NCBI GenBank assembly: GCA_964495805.1
Contig: CAZBWV010000038.1
Location: 19,092-83,091 of the forward strand
From: JALXCH01 sp964495805
Lineage (GTDB): Bacteria; Calditrichota; Calditrichia; RBG-13-44-9
Direction: 5' to 3'
DNA length: 64,000 nucleotides
Positions within the stretch are counted from its first letter, which is position 1; each line of letters opens with the position of its first letter. Shown in pieces: positions 7,400-16,014 of the stretch. A program made the translations under genes and the position numbers. The notes beneath the pieces are model-generated. The model had not been told where the DNA came from. It did no database searches and saw only the letters and a list, made by a program, of their open reading frames with translations.

Positions 7400-9415
7400 T
7401 CAGGCTTTTTGTTCCTTATACTGCTGGTACTTTTCCCGAATCAACGGGACCAGATGCTGGGGGGTGAATCCGTACGCTTCTTCCAGCTTCTGATAGGGTG
7501 CGGAATTGCCGAACCGGTTCAGACCGTACACAAAACCGTGGCACCCGGTGTATTTTTCCCACCCAAAAGTCACCCCTGCTTCGATGGCCACACGAAATTC
7601 CACCTCCCCGGGGAGTACTTTCTCCCGGTATTCCCGGGGTTGCTCGTCAAACAGTTCGGTGGAGGGCAGGCTTACCACACGTACTTTGAACTCCTGTTCC
7701 AGTTCGCGGGCAATCTTCAGAGCCAGATGGACTTCCGAACCGGTAGCGATGAGAATCATATCCGGTGTTTCCTGCTCGTTACCGTAAATAATGTACCCAC
7801 CGCGTCGCACTCCTTCAGCGGAAGCAAGACGGGAACGATCCAGAACGGGAAGTTTTTGCCGGGTCAGGATGAGTGCAGTGGGACGCTTCGTCTCTTCCAT
7901 CGCCATTTGCATGGCGACTGCGGTTTCCGTGGCGTCTGCGGGACGCATTACAATGAAGTTGGGAATTGCCCGCAAAGATGCCAAATGTTCCACGGGCTGG
8001 TGTGTGGGACCATCCTCACCCACATAGAAGGAATCGTGTGTGAACACATGCAAAACCGGGACATGCTGCATGGCACTTAACCGCAAAGCAGGACGCTCGT
8101 AATCGGCAAACACCAGGAAGGTGGCACCAAACGGGCGCAATCCGCCGTGTAGTGCCATTCCGTTCAGTAACGCACCCATGGGGAACTCCCGCACACCAAA
8201 AGCAAAGTTACGTCCGGCGGGATTGTCAGGGGAGAAGTCACCCACTTTTTCCATAAAGGCACGGGTGGCGTTGGACGGTTCCAGGTCGGCTGAGCCACCC
8301 ACCAGATGCGGTAACTGATCGGCCAGCGCTGCCAGCACTTTACCGAACGCCGCACGGGTAGCGATGGAATCGCCAGCGTTGAATTCGGGCAGGTCAAACT
8401 TTTCCGGTAATTTGCCCTCTCCCACAAATTCCCACAATTTTTGAAACTGTGTATCGCCTTTTAATTTTTCCTGTAAACGCTTATTCCATTCCGCTTCTGC
8501 CTGGCGAAGTTGATCGAAGCGGGAACGGAAGTAATCCACCACATCATCCGGTAAATAAAACGTTTTGTCGGGAGGTAATCCTAATTTCTCTTTGGTTGCG
8601 GCAATTTCTTCCGGTGGAAGGGGGGCACCATGGGTTTCGTGGTCACCTTCGCGGGTAGCCGCACCCTTGGCCATTACCGTATCCCCGATAATCAGACTGG
8701 GTTTATCGGTAACCTGTTGGGCGGCCAGAATGGCGGCACGAATTTGTTCGTGATTGTGCCCGTCAATTTCCTGCACATGCCACTGGAATCCACGAAACAC
8801 TTCGGCAATGTCGGTACTGTCCGCCCGTGTGGTGGGACCGGATATCTGAATTCGATTTCGATCGTAAAACATAATCATTTTCCCGATTTTCAGATGTCCC
8901 AGGATTGCCGAAGCGCCCAATGCCACCGGTTCCTGCAAATCGCCATCCCCGGCCAGCACATACGTGTAATGATTCATGATGTCTTCGCCCAGCATGGTGC
9001 GCAGCAGCACCTCGGCAATGGCCATACCGCCACCCATACCCACACCCTGCCCCAGCGGACCGGAAGTGGCTTCCACCCCGGGGGTCAAATCCGCTTCCGG
9101 ATGACCGGGGGTTAAGCTGCCAAACTGACGAAATTCTTTTAAATCGTCTAACTTTAAATAACCGATCAGGGTGAGCAGGGAATAAAGTAGCATGGACTCG
9201 TGACCGGCAGAAAGCACAAAACGATCGCGATTAAACCAATCCGGATTCTCCGGGCTAAAACGAAGAAATTCCTTGAATACCACATACGCCATATCAGCAG
9301 AGGACATGGCTCCACCAGGATGCCCTGAATTCGCTTTGCGGGTGGCATCCAGAATAAGTCCCTTGATAACCGCAACAACTTTCTGATCCATGGAAGCATT
9401 GGATTGTGTACTCAT
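7400..9415 (-). CDS. tkt: Transketolase
   Basis: Thiamine-diphosphate enzyme moving two-carbon units between sugar phosphates to regenerate the CO2 acceptor. From the ATG at 9415 (AAAGG about 7 nt upstream) it is 671 residues, the normal length; 36 upstream codons in frame are judged non-coding. Seen are SGHPGGAMSSADM near the N terminus, GPLGQGVGMGGGMA, the GDGDLQEP...N ThDP motif, and DSFYVGEDGPTHQPVEHL in the pyrimidine domain. It is the promoter-proximal gene of the Calvin-cycle cluster, directly downstream of a candidate sigma-54 promoter and a palindromic operator cluster. Confidence 0.97.
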   Translation of the reverse strand: MSTQSNASMDQKVVAVIKGLILDATRKANSGHPGGAMSSADMAYVVFKEFLRFSPENPDWFNRDRFVLSAGHESMLLYSLLTLIGYLKLDDLKEFRQFGSLTPGHPEADLTPGVEATSGPLGQGVGMGGGMAIAEVLLRTMLGEDIMNHYTYVLAGDGDLQEPVALGASAILGHLKIGKMIMFYDRNRIQISGPTTRADSTDIAEVFRGFQWHVQEIDGHNHEQIRAAILAAQQVTDKPSLIIGDTVMAKGAATREGDHETHGAPLPPEEIAATKEKLGLPPDKTFYLPDDVVDYFRSRFDQLRQAEAEWNKRLQEKLKGDTQFQKLWEFVGEGKLPEKFDLPEFNAGDSIATRAAFGKVLAALADQLPHLVGGSADLEPSNATRAFMEKVGDFSPDNPAGRNFAFGVREFPMGALLNGMALHGGLRPFGATFLVFADYERPALRLSAMQHVPVLHVFTHDSFYVGEDGPTHQPVEHLASLRAIPNFIVMRPADATETAVAMQMAMEETKRPTALILTRQKLPVLDRSRLASAEGVRRGGYIIYGNEQETPDMILIATGSEVHLALKIARELEQEFKVRVVSLPSTELFDEQPREYREKVLPGEVEFRVAIEAGVTFGWEKYTGCHGFVYGLNRFGNSAPYQKLEEAYGFTPQHLVPLIREKYQQYKEQKA

Positions 9416-9460
9416 GTTCGAACCTTTTGTTTTGGGTTTAACAAATGATGCTTTATTTGA

Positions 9461-9476
9461 TACAACCTTTATGCCA
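9461..9476 (-). promoter_or_regulatory. Candidate sigma-54 promoter of the Calvin-cycle operon
   Basis: On the minus strand the sequence reads TGGCAT-AAAGG-TTGTA. The -24 GG and the spacing match the consensus TGGCAC-N5-TTGCA; the -12 GC is GT here. Start of transcription would be near 9450, leaving a leader of about 35 nt before tkt. The presence of a sigma-54 activator gene upstream supports it, but it is a pattern match only. Confidence 0.5.
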
Positions 9477-9566
9477 GATAGACATGGGAACGATAAAAAC
9501 ACCGTTAAGCCGTATAGAAACAAATGGATGACGGTAATTTGCAGCGATCGGAAGAATCACACAGCT

Positions 9567-9593
9567 TGTGCCACACATGGCACACCTGTGCCA
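9567..9593. promoter_or_regulatory. Triple TGTGCCA operator (two overlapping palindromes)
   Basis: TGTGCCA (9567-9573), TGGCACA (9578-9584) and TGTGCCA (9587-9593) form a perfect 18-bp palindrome with a CACA centre, overlapping a perfect 16-bp palindrome with a CC centre. They lie roughly 115-145 bp upstream of the inferred tkt start of transcription, the usual place for enhancer sites of sigma-54 activators. The likely binder is the activator at 10357-11688. Confidence 0.6.
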
Positions 9594-9899
9594 TGTATTT
9601 TTCTCCCCCTATAAAATCTGTCAAACCCTTCAAGGAGGAATTGTGTGAAGCGGCGATACTCGAAATGAATTAAATTTTTGCCCGAATATATGGTAGTTGT
9701 GTATAGTGGTCACGCTCAAAACAAGATTTTAATTTAATAATTGTTACATTGACAAAAAATAGATTGCATTTGGCCGACTTTCATAAAATTAGATTTGACC
9801 CAGGAAACTTAGAAAAAACAAAAAGGTCATCATTAGAAATCAAAATATTAGATTGAATTCGTGTACCGGTCAAGTGGATTTTAGAGAAAACGAAATTCA

Positions 9900-10164
9900 T
9901 CAAAAAGTTAAAATATGTACAAATGTGCGAACTCCATTTGCCCACGGTAAGGCGCCTTTGAGATTCAGCAATCCGTTAAACTTCTGAATGTCTTTCCGAC
10001 CGAAGGAAGGTCACGTCCAGCGTTTTGTTCTCCACCGTGGCGTTGTCCCACATAGCTTCCGATGATGATGTGCCGGACACACGGGTCAACGGAATCATCC
10101 GCCATGCGATCTCAGGTGTCCTGATTGTAGCGAAAATTTTACATTTCCTTGCTTCGTGGATAGC
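9900..10164 (-). pseudogene. Possible degraded coding remnant in the long intergenic region
   Basis: The 760 bp from the operator cluster to the activator stop hold no intact gene. Minus-strand frames from 10164 to 9976 (about 62 codons, ending in a stop) and, after a +1/-1 frame change, on to a stop at 9900, give protein-like text (for example IAWRMIPLTRV and DNATVENKTLDVTF). I could not assign a family; an old transposase or exported-protein remnant is possible. The rest (9594-9899 and 10165-10356) is A+T-rich and shows nothing I can name. Confidence 0.2.
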
Positions 10165-10356
10165 TTATTGTGGCAAATCCAGTGTTTGTTTGTACAAATC
10201 AAAATACCATTGTTTCCGGTCAATTACATTTCACCACCTAACAATCCTGAGGATATATGCCATCATCGGGTATGGCTTTCCATTTTTTCCAGTTCTGCCC
10301 GGGTGTGTTTTTTGCAATCAGGTTTTTCTGCAAAAGGATTCAGTGGGTTAAAGCGG

Positions 10357-11688
10357 TTACAAGCCGTATTTTTTCATCAACCGATAGAAGGTTCGGCGGG
10401 GAATCCCGGAAATCCGGGACGCTTCGCTGATGTTCCCACCCGCCCGGTGAATGTACTCGATCAGCGCCTGTTTTTCGTATTTTTCCATTAACCGGGAACG
10501 CTGACGCCGAAAGTCTCCGTCCGCTCGTACGTCCGGTTCCAGAGGGGCAAAAGTAATGGAAAGGTGTTCCGGTAAAATGGTGTCGCCCGTGCACAAAATG
10601 ACCGCCCGTTCAATTACGTTTTCCAGTTCTCGCACGTTGCCGGGCCAGTGGTAATTTTTCAGAATCTCCAGCGCCTGATCGGAAATCTTTTCCACCCGTT
10701 TGTTGAGCTTTTCCTCCGCGCGGGTCAAAAAGTGATAGGCCAGATAGGGAATATCCACCTTCCGTTCGCGTAGCGGGGGTAAAAAAATGGTAAACGTGTT
10801 AAACCGGTAAAACAGGTCTTTGCGAAACTGCCCCTGTTCAATGGCTTCTTCCAGATTTCGGTTGGTGGCAGCGATGATGCGTACCTTCACATATTTCACT
10901 TCCGAAGAACCGACCGGCCGAATCTCTCCGGTTTGCAAGAACCGCAGGAGCTTCGCCTGTAAACTTAACTCCATGTCTCCGATTTCGTCCAAAAAGATGG
11001 TGCCTCCGTGGGCTTCTTCCAACAACCCTTTGCGGTCCTGTTCGGCACCGGTAAAAGCGCCCTTTTTGTACCCAAACAGTTCGCTTTCCATCAGCGAAGC
11101 GGTTAAAGCGGTGCAGTTCAGGGAAATGAATGGTTTGTCCCGCAAATGGCTGGCCTGATGGATAGCCCGGGCAACCATCTCCTTTCCGGTACCGGTCTCA
11201 CCCCGCAGCAGAACTGTGGTGGGAGTCGGTGCGACACGCTTTACCAGTTCCATCACACTCTGCATCTGAGGCGACTTGGCTACCATCCAGCGTGCATCGG
11301 GTAAATGCTGCTCCAGTTCCCGCTGAACGGTTAAATACCGCTCCCGGTACTCCTCCTTCTGCTTGCATTTTTCCACCAGCGCCCACATAAAATGCGCGCT
11401 CTTCCCGTCGATGATTTCACACTGTTCCGATTTACACCGGTGTAACTGACGGGTTACTTCCCGGTCGCCGGTTACATTGACTGCAATATCCAGCCGGGGG
11501 TCGGCACAATAGGGTGCCCAGTGCCGTGCTACCGGAATATCGTGCTCCTGCGCAAAGCGAATGCCCGGTGCCTTCAGATTCTTATCCACCACCGCCAGAA
11601 TTTCCACTTCGGGCAGTTCTTGCAACAATTCCAGCAAATGCAAGCCGCCTTTCCCGGCTCCGACAACCAGTATGGTAATTGAGGACAT
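10357..11688 (-). CDS. Sigma-54-dependent activator with N-terminal Rossmann-like domain
   Basis: Enhancer-binding activator of 443 residues. AAA+ core at about 136-380: Walker A GETGTGKE (163-170), sigma-54-contacting GAFTGA (210-215), Walker B IFLDEIGD (231-238), arginine-finger region FRKDLFYR (288-295). A Fis-type HTH closes the protein (about 405-443). The first 115 residues are not a receiver, PAS or GAF domain: they start with a beta strand and a GAGKGG glycine loop (10-15), followed by a second strand ending in Asp35, as in NAD-binding Rossmann folds, and contain four cysteines (61, 85, 90, 108). I infer a nucleotide or redox sensor. It lies upstream of the Calvin-cycle operon on the same strand and is the obvious candidate regulator. 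Spacing to the antiporter gene upstream is 104 bp. Confidence 0.9.
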   Translation of the reverse strand: MSSITILVVGAGKGGLHLLELLQELPEVEILAVVDKNLKAPGIRFAQEHDIPVARHWAPYCADPRLDIAVNVTGDREVTRQLHRCKSEQCEIIDGKSAHFMWALVEKCKQKEEYRERYLTVQRELEQHLPDARWMVAKSPQMQSVMELVKRVAPTPTTVLLRGETGTGKEMVARAIHQASHLRDKPFISLNCTALTASLMESELFGYKKGAFTGAEQDRKGLLEEAHGGTIFLDEIGDMELSLQAKLLRFLQTGEIRPVGSSEVKYVKVRIIAATNRNLEEAIEQGQFRKDLFYRFNTFTIFLPPLRERKVDIPYLAYHFLTRAEEKLNKRVEKISDQALEILKNYHWPGNVRELENVIERAVILCTGDTILPEHLSITFAPLEPDVRADGDFRRQRSRLMEKYEKQALIEYIHRAGGNISEASRISGIPRRTFYRLMKKYGL

Positions 11689-11792
11689 AAGCTTCGTTCT
11701 TCTAAGAATTTATCCAAACAAATTTAACGAATTTTCTGACAAAAGCCAACTCAACGAAGGGAAAAGGGGGAAGAAACTCAATCCGGGTTGTT

Positions 11793-13079
11793 CTAACGCC
11801 CTTCCCCGGTTTTAATTAATGAATAACGGAAAAGTACCGGTCCGACAATTTGATTCATCGCCACCGAAGCAATCACCAGCGTGCGGATGCTGGTTCCCAC
11901 CACTCCGGGGAAGGTGGTACTGACCAGGCTCACCAGTCCCAGGGTAAGGCCCGCCTGCCCCACAAACCCCATCCAGCCAAGCTTCTGCACCTCCGCTGTG
12001 GAGCCGGTGAGCCGCCCTCCCACATAGGTTCCGGCAAAGGTGGTGACCATGCGCAATACCACTATGGTAATCGCCAGAGATAAATTTCCGTAGAACACAG
12101 GCAAATCCAGCGATGCACCGGCGATAGCAAAGAAGGTTACGTAGATGGGTAGCGAACCTTTCTCGATGGCTTCAATCAGCTGATGCCCCTCGTCGCTGAA
12201 ATTCTGTACCAGAAAGCCTGCCACCATAAACATCAGCACCAATTCCACGTGCAGCATCACCGACACATCGATACCGAACAGAACGAACCCCAACAAAAAT
12301 AGCGCAGTTTGCGTGCGCACATATTTCAAATAGAGCAGAATCAGCGCACCCGCCGCCGCCCCTACCACCATGGAGAGGAACAGTTCCCACAATACTTCCA
12401 GGATGTAATGAAAATGCAGCATTTCGCCGGGCACGATCAGCGGCCGGGCAACGGAAAGTGCCACGGAAAAGAGCAACACTACCACAATATCTTTAAAGAT
12501 GGTGACTCCCAGCACAAAATCAGTGAAATTGCCCCGGGCATTGGTTTCGGTGATAATGGCAATGGTGGTTGCCGGAGAGGTTGCCACAGCCAGCGAACCG
12601 ATAATCAGTGCAATTCCCAGCAAAATGGAAGTGGACGAATGCTCCAGAAATGAGACCTGCCCCCCCAGAAAAACAAAGAAAAGAATAAATCCGGGCAGCA
12701 CAAATAGTATCTGAAACAGGATAACGAAATTAATGGTTTTAAATTGCCGTCGCATGGTGCGGTACCGAAATTCACCACCTGCAGTCAGAGCAATGAGTCC
12801 CAGCGCAATTTTATCGATGAGCTGAAGATTCAAGACACTTTGTTCGGAGATGGTGCCCAGTACAAACGGTCCGAACACAATACCGGCCAGCAAATATCCG
12901 GTGATTTGCGGCAGATTAAACCGAAGGGCGATTTTACCGAAAAGGAAAGCCACCAGCAGCACGAAGCCAAGTGCCAGCATACTCTCGGGCATGGTGTTGT
13001 TTCGCTCCGCCAGCGGTAAATGCAGCAATCCCCACATCAGCACCGAGAACAATCCCAGAAAAACGAGAATCCGTTTCAT
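11793..13079 (-). CDS. CPA2-family cation/proton antiporter
   Basis: Inner-membrane protein of 428 residues with about 12 hydrophobic segments. Features of Kef/CPA2 carriers are the LPQITGYLLAGIVFGPF stretch (about 54-70), the SLAVATSPATTIAII segment and the FKDIVVVLLFS segment, which carries an Asp where carriers have their ion-binding acid. No cytoplasmic RCK/TrkA domain follows, so it is a membrane-domain-only version. GGGGAGG precedes the ATG, which overlaps the upstream antiporter gene by 4 bp. Ion specificity (K+ or Na+) is undetermined. Confidence 0.85.
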   Translation of the reverse strand: MKRILVFLGLFSVLMWGLLHLPLAERNNTMPESMLALGFVLLVAFLFGKIALRFNLPQITGYLLAGIVFGPFVLGTISEQSVLNLQLIDKIALGLIALTAGGEFRYRTMRRQFKTINFVILFQILFVLPGFILFFVFLGGQVSFLEHSSTSILLGIALIIGSLAVATSPATTIAIITETNARGNFTDFVLGVTIFKDIVVVLLFSVALSVARPLIVPGEMLHFHYILEVLWELFLSMVVGAAAGALILLYLKYVRTQTALFLLGFVLFGIDVSVMLHVELVLMFMVAGFLVQNFSDEGHQLIEAIEKGSLPIYVTFFAIAGASLDLPVFYGNLSLAITIVVLRMVTTFAGTYVGGRLTGSTAEVQKLGWMGFVGQAGLTLGLVSLVSTTFPGVVGTSIRTLVIASVAMNQIVGPVLFRYSLIKTGEGR

Positions 13080-14272
13080 GAAACCTCCCCGGCATTTTTC
13101 AGTATCCGCAAAGTGCTGAAAACCGCCAGCTCATCAAACACAAACAGCCCTACAATGGTCGCACTCAGTACAAAATTCCCGGTATGGCCCCCGTAAAACA
13201 GGTGGAAGTTAAAGGCAATCGCCAGAGACACTCCACCGAAGGAAAGCAGTGCTTTGCCAATATCTCCGGGAAGGTCCAGATCGCACTCCAGCCGTTTCAG
13301 ACAAAACTGTCCACCCAGATATTTCCCCATGTACCGAAATACCAGAAAAGCCAGGATCAGTAAAATCTCTTCCCAGAAGCGGTAATTCCAGGTTGCGCCG
13401 GCAAAAATAAGCAGGAACAGATAGGTTTGCTTTTCCATTCGCGCCAGCACGCGCATCACCTTGTCCGCACTGCGCGGGAACTGCGCCAGGGTGATTCCTA
13501 CCACCATAGTCAGAAAAATAGGTGAGATTTTCAGGTAAAATCCCACCCCGCTCACAAAAATAACCAGCCCCAGCACCAGCAGCAGCAAATCCTCGCCGGT
13601 AAAATGCAAATGAATTAAATAATAGAACAGCAGCCCAATGACCACCCCCAGCAGCACCGTTAGCAAAAGCCACACCCCGCCGTTCATAAAACCGGGTGCA
13701 ATGGGATGAAACAGCGCCATTACCACCCCGGAGAGCACAATTCCCCAGAAGGAATCCAGGCTGGAGACAAACTGAATGAAGTGAGTGAGGCTACCGCGTG
13801 CTTTGCGCTCAATCACCAGGCGGGAAATCATCAGCGGGGCGGTAATGCTACCCAGGGCTGCCAGTACCAGAACCGCTTCCACTTTGTTTTTAAAAGCGGA
13901 AGGTGCCAGCACCAGCAAGCACACCCCCAGACCAGCAAAAATCACCAGCAAAGAGGTTAAACTCTGCAAACTGGTAAAAAGGAGATAATTCACCGGGAAT
14001 TTGCGCAAATTACGCCAGCGGAGTTGTAGGCCAAACAGTAGTCCCACCCAGCCCAACGCCATGCTGATGAGCGGTTTTAAACTGCTGATGATATGAACAT
14101 TCAGAAAATTAAAAAACTGGGGACCCAGAAAAACTCCCATTAAAATGTAAGGAATTCCGCTGACGATGAATCCGGAAAATAGCGGGGTCCGCATGAGCGT
14201 ACTGCGACCAAAAAAGCGCGCCCCGACAAAGGTAAACAATAAAATTATCAGCAAACCTATTATGGGAGTCAT
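13076..14272 (-). CDS. CPA2-like membrane protein, antiporter partner
   Basis: Polytopic membrane protein of 398 residues and about 12 segments. It has the broad pattern of a Na+/H+ exchanger membrane domain (GSITAPLMISRLVIERKARG around 140-160, then SSLDSFWGIVL) but is more divergent than its neighbour. The 4-bp overlap implies translational coupling and possibly a two-subunit transporter. The start is not backed by a strong Shine-Dalgarno. Function is inferred by similarity of pattern and by context. Confidence 0.7.
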   Translation of the reverse strand: MTPIIGLLIILLFTFVGARFFGRSTLMRTPLFSGFIVSGIPYILMGVFLGPQFFNFLNVHIISSLKPLISMALGWVGLLFGLQLRWRNLRKFPVNYLLFTSLQSLTSLLVIFAGLGVCLLVLAPSAFKNKVEAVLVLAALGSITAPLMISRLVIERKARGSLTHFIQFVSSLDSFWGIVLSGVVMALFHPIAPGFMNGGVWLLLTVLLGVVIGLLFYYLIHLHFTGEDLLLLVLGLVIFVSGVGFYLKISPIFLTMVVGITLAQFPRSADKVMRVLARMEKQTYLFLLIFAGATWNYRFWEEILLILAFLVFRYMGKYLGGQFCLKRLECDLDLPGDIGKALLSFGGVSLAIAFNFHLFYGGHTGNFVLSATIVGLFVFDELAVFSTLRILKNAGEVS

Positions 14273-14443
14273 GTCGATACGGTCCCGGTTTCAAAAGATG
14301 GGAAGGTACACCGGAAAAGGAAATCTGTTTGCACGGTTGCAAAGATGCTCCTTCCCGCTGAGTGCATTTCCGATTGGTTTCTCCTCTAAACAGAAAACTG
14401 CGGAGAAGCCTCCAATCCGCTATCCGCCAATCCCATCTAATTA

Positions 14444-14477
14444 CTTTTGTCTTTTTTCTTTTGTCTTTTGTCTTTTT
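14444..14477. repeat. Heptanucleotide tandem repeat (CTTTTGT)
   Basis: Units CTTTTGT, CTTTTTT, CTTTTGT, CTTTTGT and a partial CTTTTT follow each other with a 7-bp period in the gap downstream of the M16 gene. It is a slippage-prone microsatellite; no function is evident. Confidence 0.7.
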
Positions 14478-14508
14478 CTACACCTTCACTCTCTAACATT
14501 CCCACAGC

Positions 14509-16014
14509 TTATTCAAACACCTTTTCCACAGGAAGAATCTGGACATTTTCCGGTTTGACGTGGAGCGGATAGGAAGCAATCTCTTTGTCCTCTGCCAGCA
14601 CATCCGGTGGCTTGGGAGTACTGTAAGAGATGGGCGAAGGCGTATTGTTCACCAGCATTTCCTTAAGCTGCCGGGCATTGCTGGTTACAAATACCACCTT
14701 CATGTTCTGGTACTGCAAATATTTTTTAATGGCTGCGTTGACGTCCTCCAGAGTGAGCTCATCCATCATTCGCCGAAAGATATCCAGATGATGTCCCCGG
14801 ATTCCATAGAACTGGTCATCCAGCCAGTACCCCAATTTCATCATGGTAGTGGGGGCATAATGAAGGATGTAGTTTTTCAGGAACTGGCGGGTGGTCTGGA
14901 ATTGCTCGGGAGTCATGCCGTGGTCCACCAATTTTTGCAGTTCCCGCACCGCAGCACGGAAGGCAAACAGCCTGGCTTCGTTAGGAACGGGACGAATCCA
15001 TACCTGAAAAATCTGCTGACGTCGGGCTACATTGGGTGGGGGAAATTGTCGGGAACCACCATGGGGAAAATGTTCGATATAGGAATAGTCCCCGTAATTC
15101 AGTCCACGAGTTTCCCGAATAACCTGATAAAGATGGGAGGAGGAGTTGCGGTGCTCCCCGAACCAGGAGTTGGCAATGGCCAGGGCATAATAATCGCGGC
15201 TACCGCGCAACACAGAAATGGGAAAACCAAAACTGATGGCGGTTGCATTGGCATCTTTTTCCACAATCAACACTTCCATGCCTTGGATGGGTTTTACCTG
15301 TGGAGGTGCGGGATGCTCCGGCCGACCGGCGGGGAGTTGCTGCAGGTCCCGTTCCACCTGCCGGGCAAATTCCGCGGAATAACCGCCGCCCAGCCCCATC
15401 ACCACATTGTCCCGGGTGTAAAACTGGCGATAAAAGGCTTTCACATCGTCCAGAGTAATGGATTTTAAACTGCTAACGTGACCTTCTTCAATATGTTCGT
15501 AGGGAGTCCCCTGAAAAATGAACTCGCTTAACACTTCTTTACCCAATTCCTCATCATCAGCGTAGCGCAGGGTTTTCTCCAGATAGTTGATCATATTCGT
15601 TTTTACCCGCTGAAAATCTTCTTCCCGGAATGCCGGTTGCATGACCACTTCTTTAAAAATTGCGTAGTAAGAATTCAGATTATCCCGATGGGTGCGACCG
15701 TAGATCACGGTCATCTCTTTATCCACCTGACTGGAGATACCCGCTGCCATGGGGTACAGCATATCCAGAATTTCCTCGTAGGAATGAGCCTGGGTGGCAC
15801 CCTGGGTGATCAGGGCAGCCGTTAGCGCAGCCAGTCCTTCCTTACCTGCCGGATCGTCCTGGGAACCGGCTTTTACCCACAACCGGAACGAGATGGTGGG
15901 ATCTTCCTTCACCGGTAACAGCACCATATCTTTTGTCCCTTTCTCTCCACAACCATTTGTTATCGCCAAAAGGAATAATATCATCAAGAACAGAGCAGAT
16001 GTTCGTTTCATCAT
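14509..16014 (-). CDS. M16-family peptidase-like lipoprotein lacking the zinc motif
   Basis: Protein of 501 residues with a lipoprotein-like signal (cysteine in AITNGCGEK near residue 22) followed by an M16/LuxS-fold insulinase-type domain pair. Where active M16 enzymes have HxxEH, this one has GKEGLAALTAAL, so it should not bind zinc. It overlaps by 4 bp the gene for an active partner. In M16B enzymes an inactive subunit pairs with an active one to form the closed chamber, which fits here. Likely acts in the periplasm on peptides. ATG at 16014 or 16011 are both possible. Confidence 0.85.
   Translation of the reverse strand: MMKRTSALFLMILFLLAITNGCGEKGTKDMVLLPVKEDPTISFRLWVKAGSQDDPAGKEGLAALTAALITQGATQAHSYEEILDMLYPMAAGISSQVDKEMTVIYGRTHRDNLNSYYAIFKEVVMQPAFREEDFQRVKTNMINYLEKTLRYADDEELGKEVLSEFIFQGTPYEHIEEGHVSSLKSITLDDVKAFYRQFYTRDNVVMGLGGGYSAEFARQVERDLQQLPAGRPEHPAPPQVKPIQGMEVLIVEKDANATAISFGFPISVLRGSRDYYALAIANSWFGEHRNSSSHLYQVIRETRGLNYGDYSYIEHFPHGGSRQFPPPNVARRQQIFQVWIRPVPNEARLFAFRAAVRELQKLVDHGMTPEQFQTTRQFLKNYILHYAPTTMMKLGYWLDDQFYGIRGHHLDIFRRMMDELTLEDVNAAIKKYLQYQNMKVVFVTSNARQLKEMLVNNTPSPISYSTPKPPDVLAEDKEIASYPLHVKPENVQILPVEKVFE

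Noticed and set aside
9567..9593. Using the TGGCAC copies themselves as sigma-54 -24 elements
   Set aside because: In both directions the downstream GC falls at GG-N9 or is missing, so spacing is wrong; the element at 9461-9476 has the right spacing.
10025..10351. Plus-strand 108-codon frame upstream of the activator's 3' end
   Set aside because: No Shine-Dalgarno, odd composition with many Ile, Phe, Cys and His, and it lies in A+T-rich non-coding DNA.
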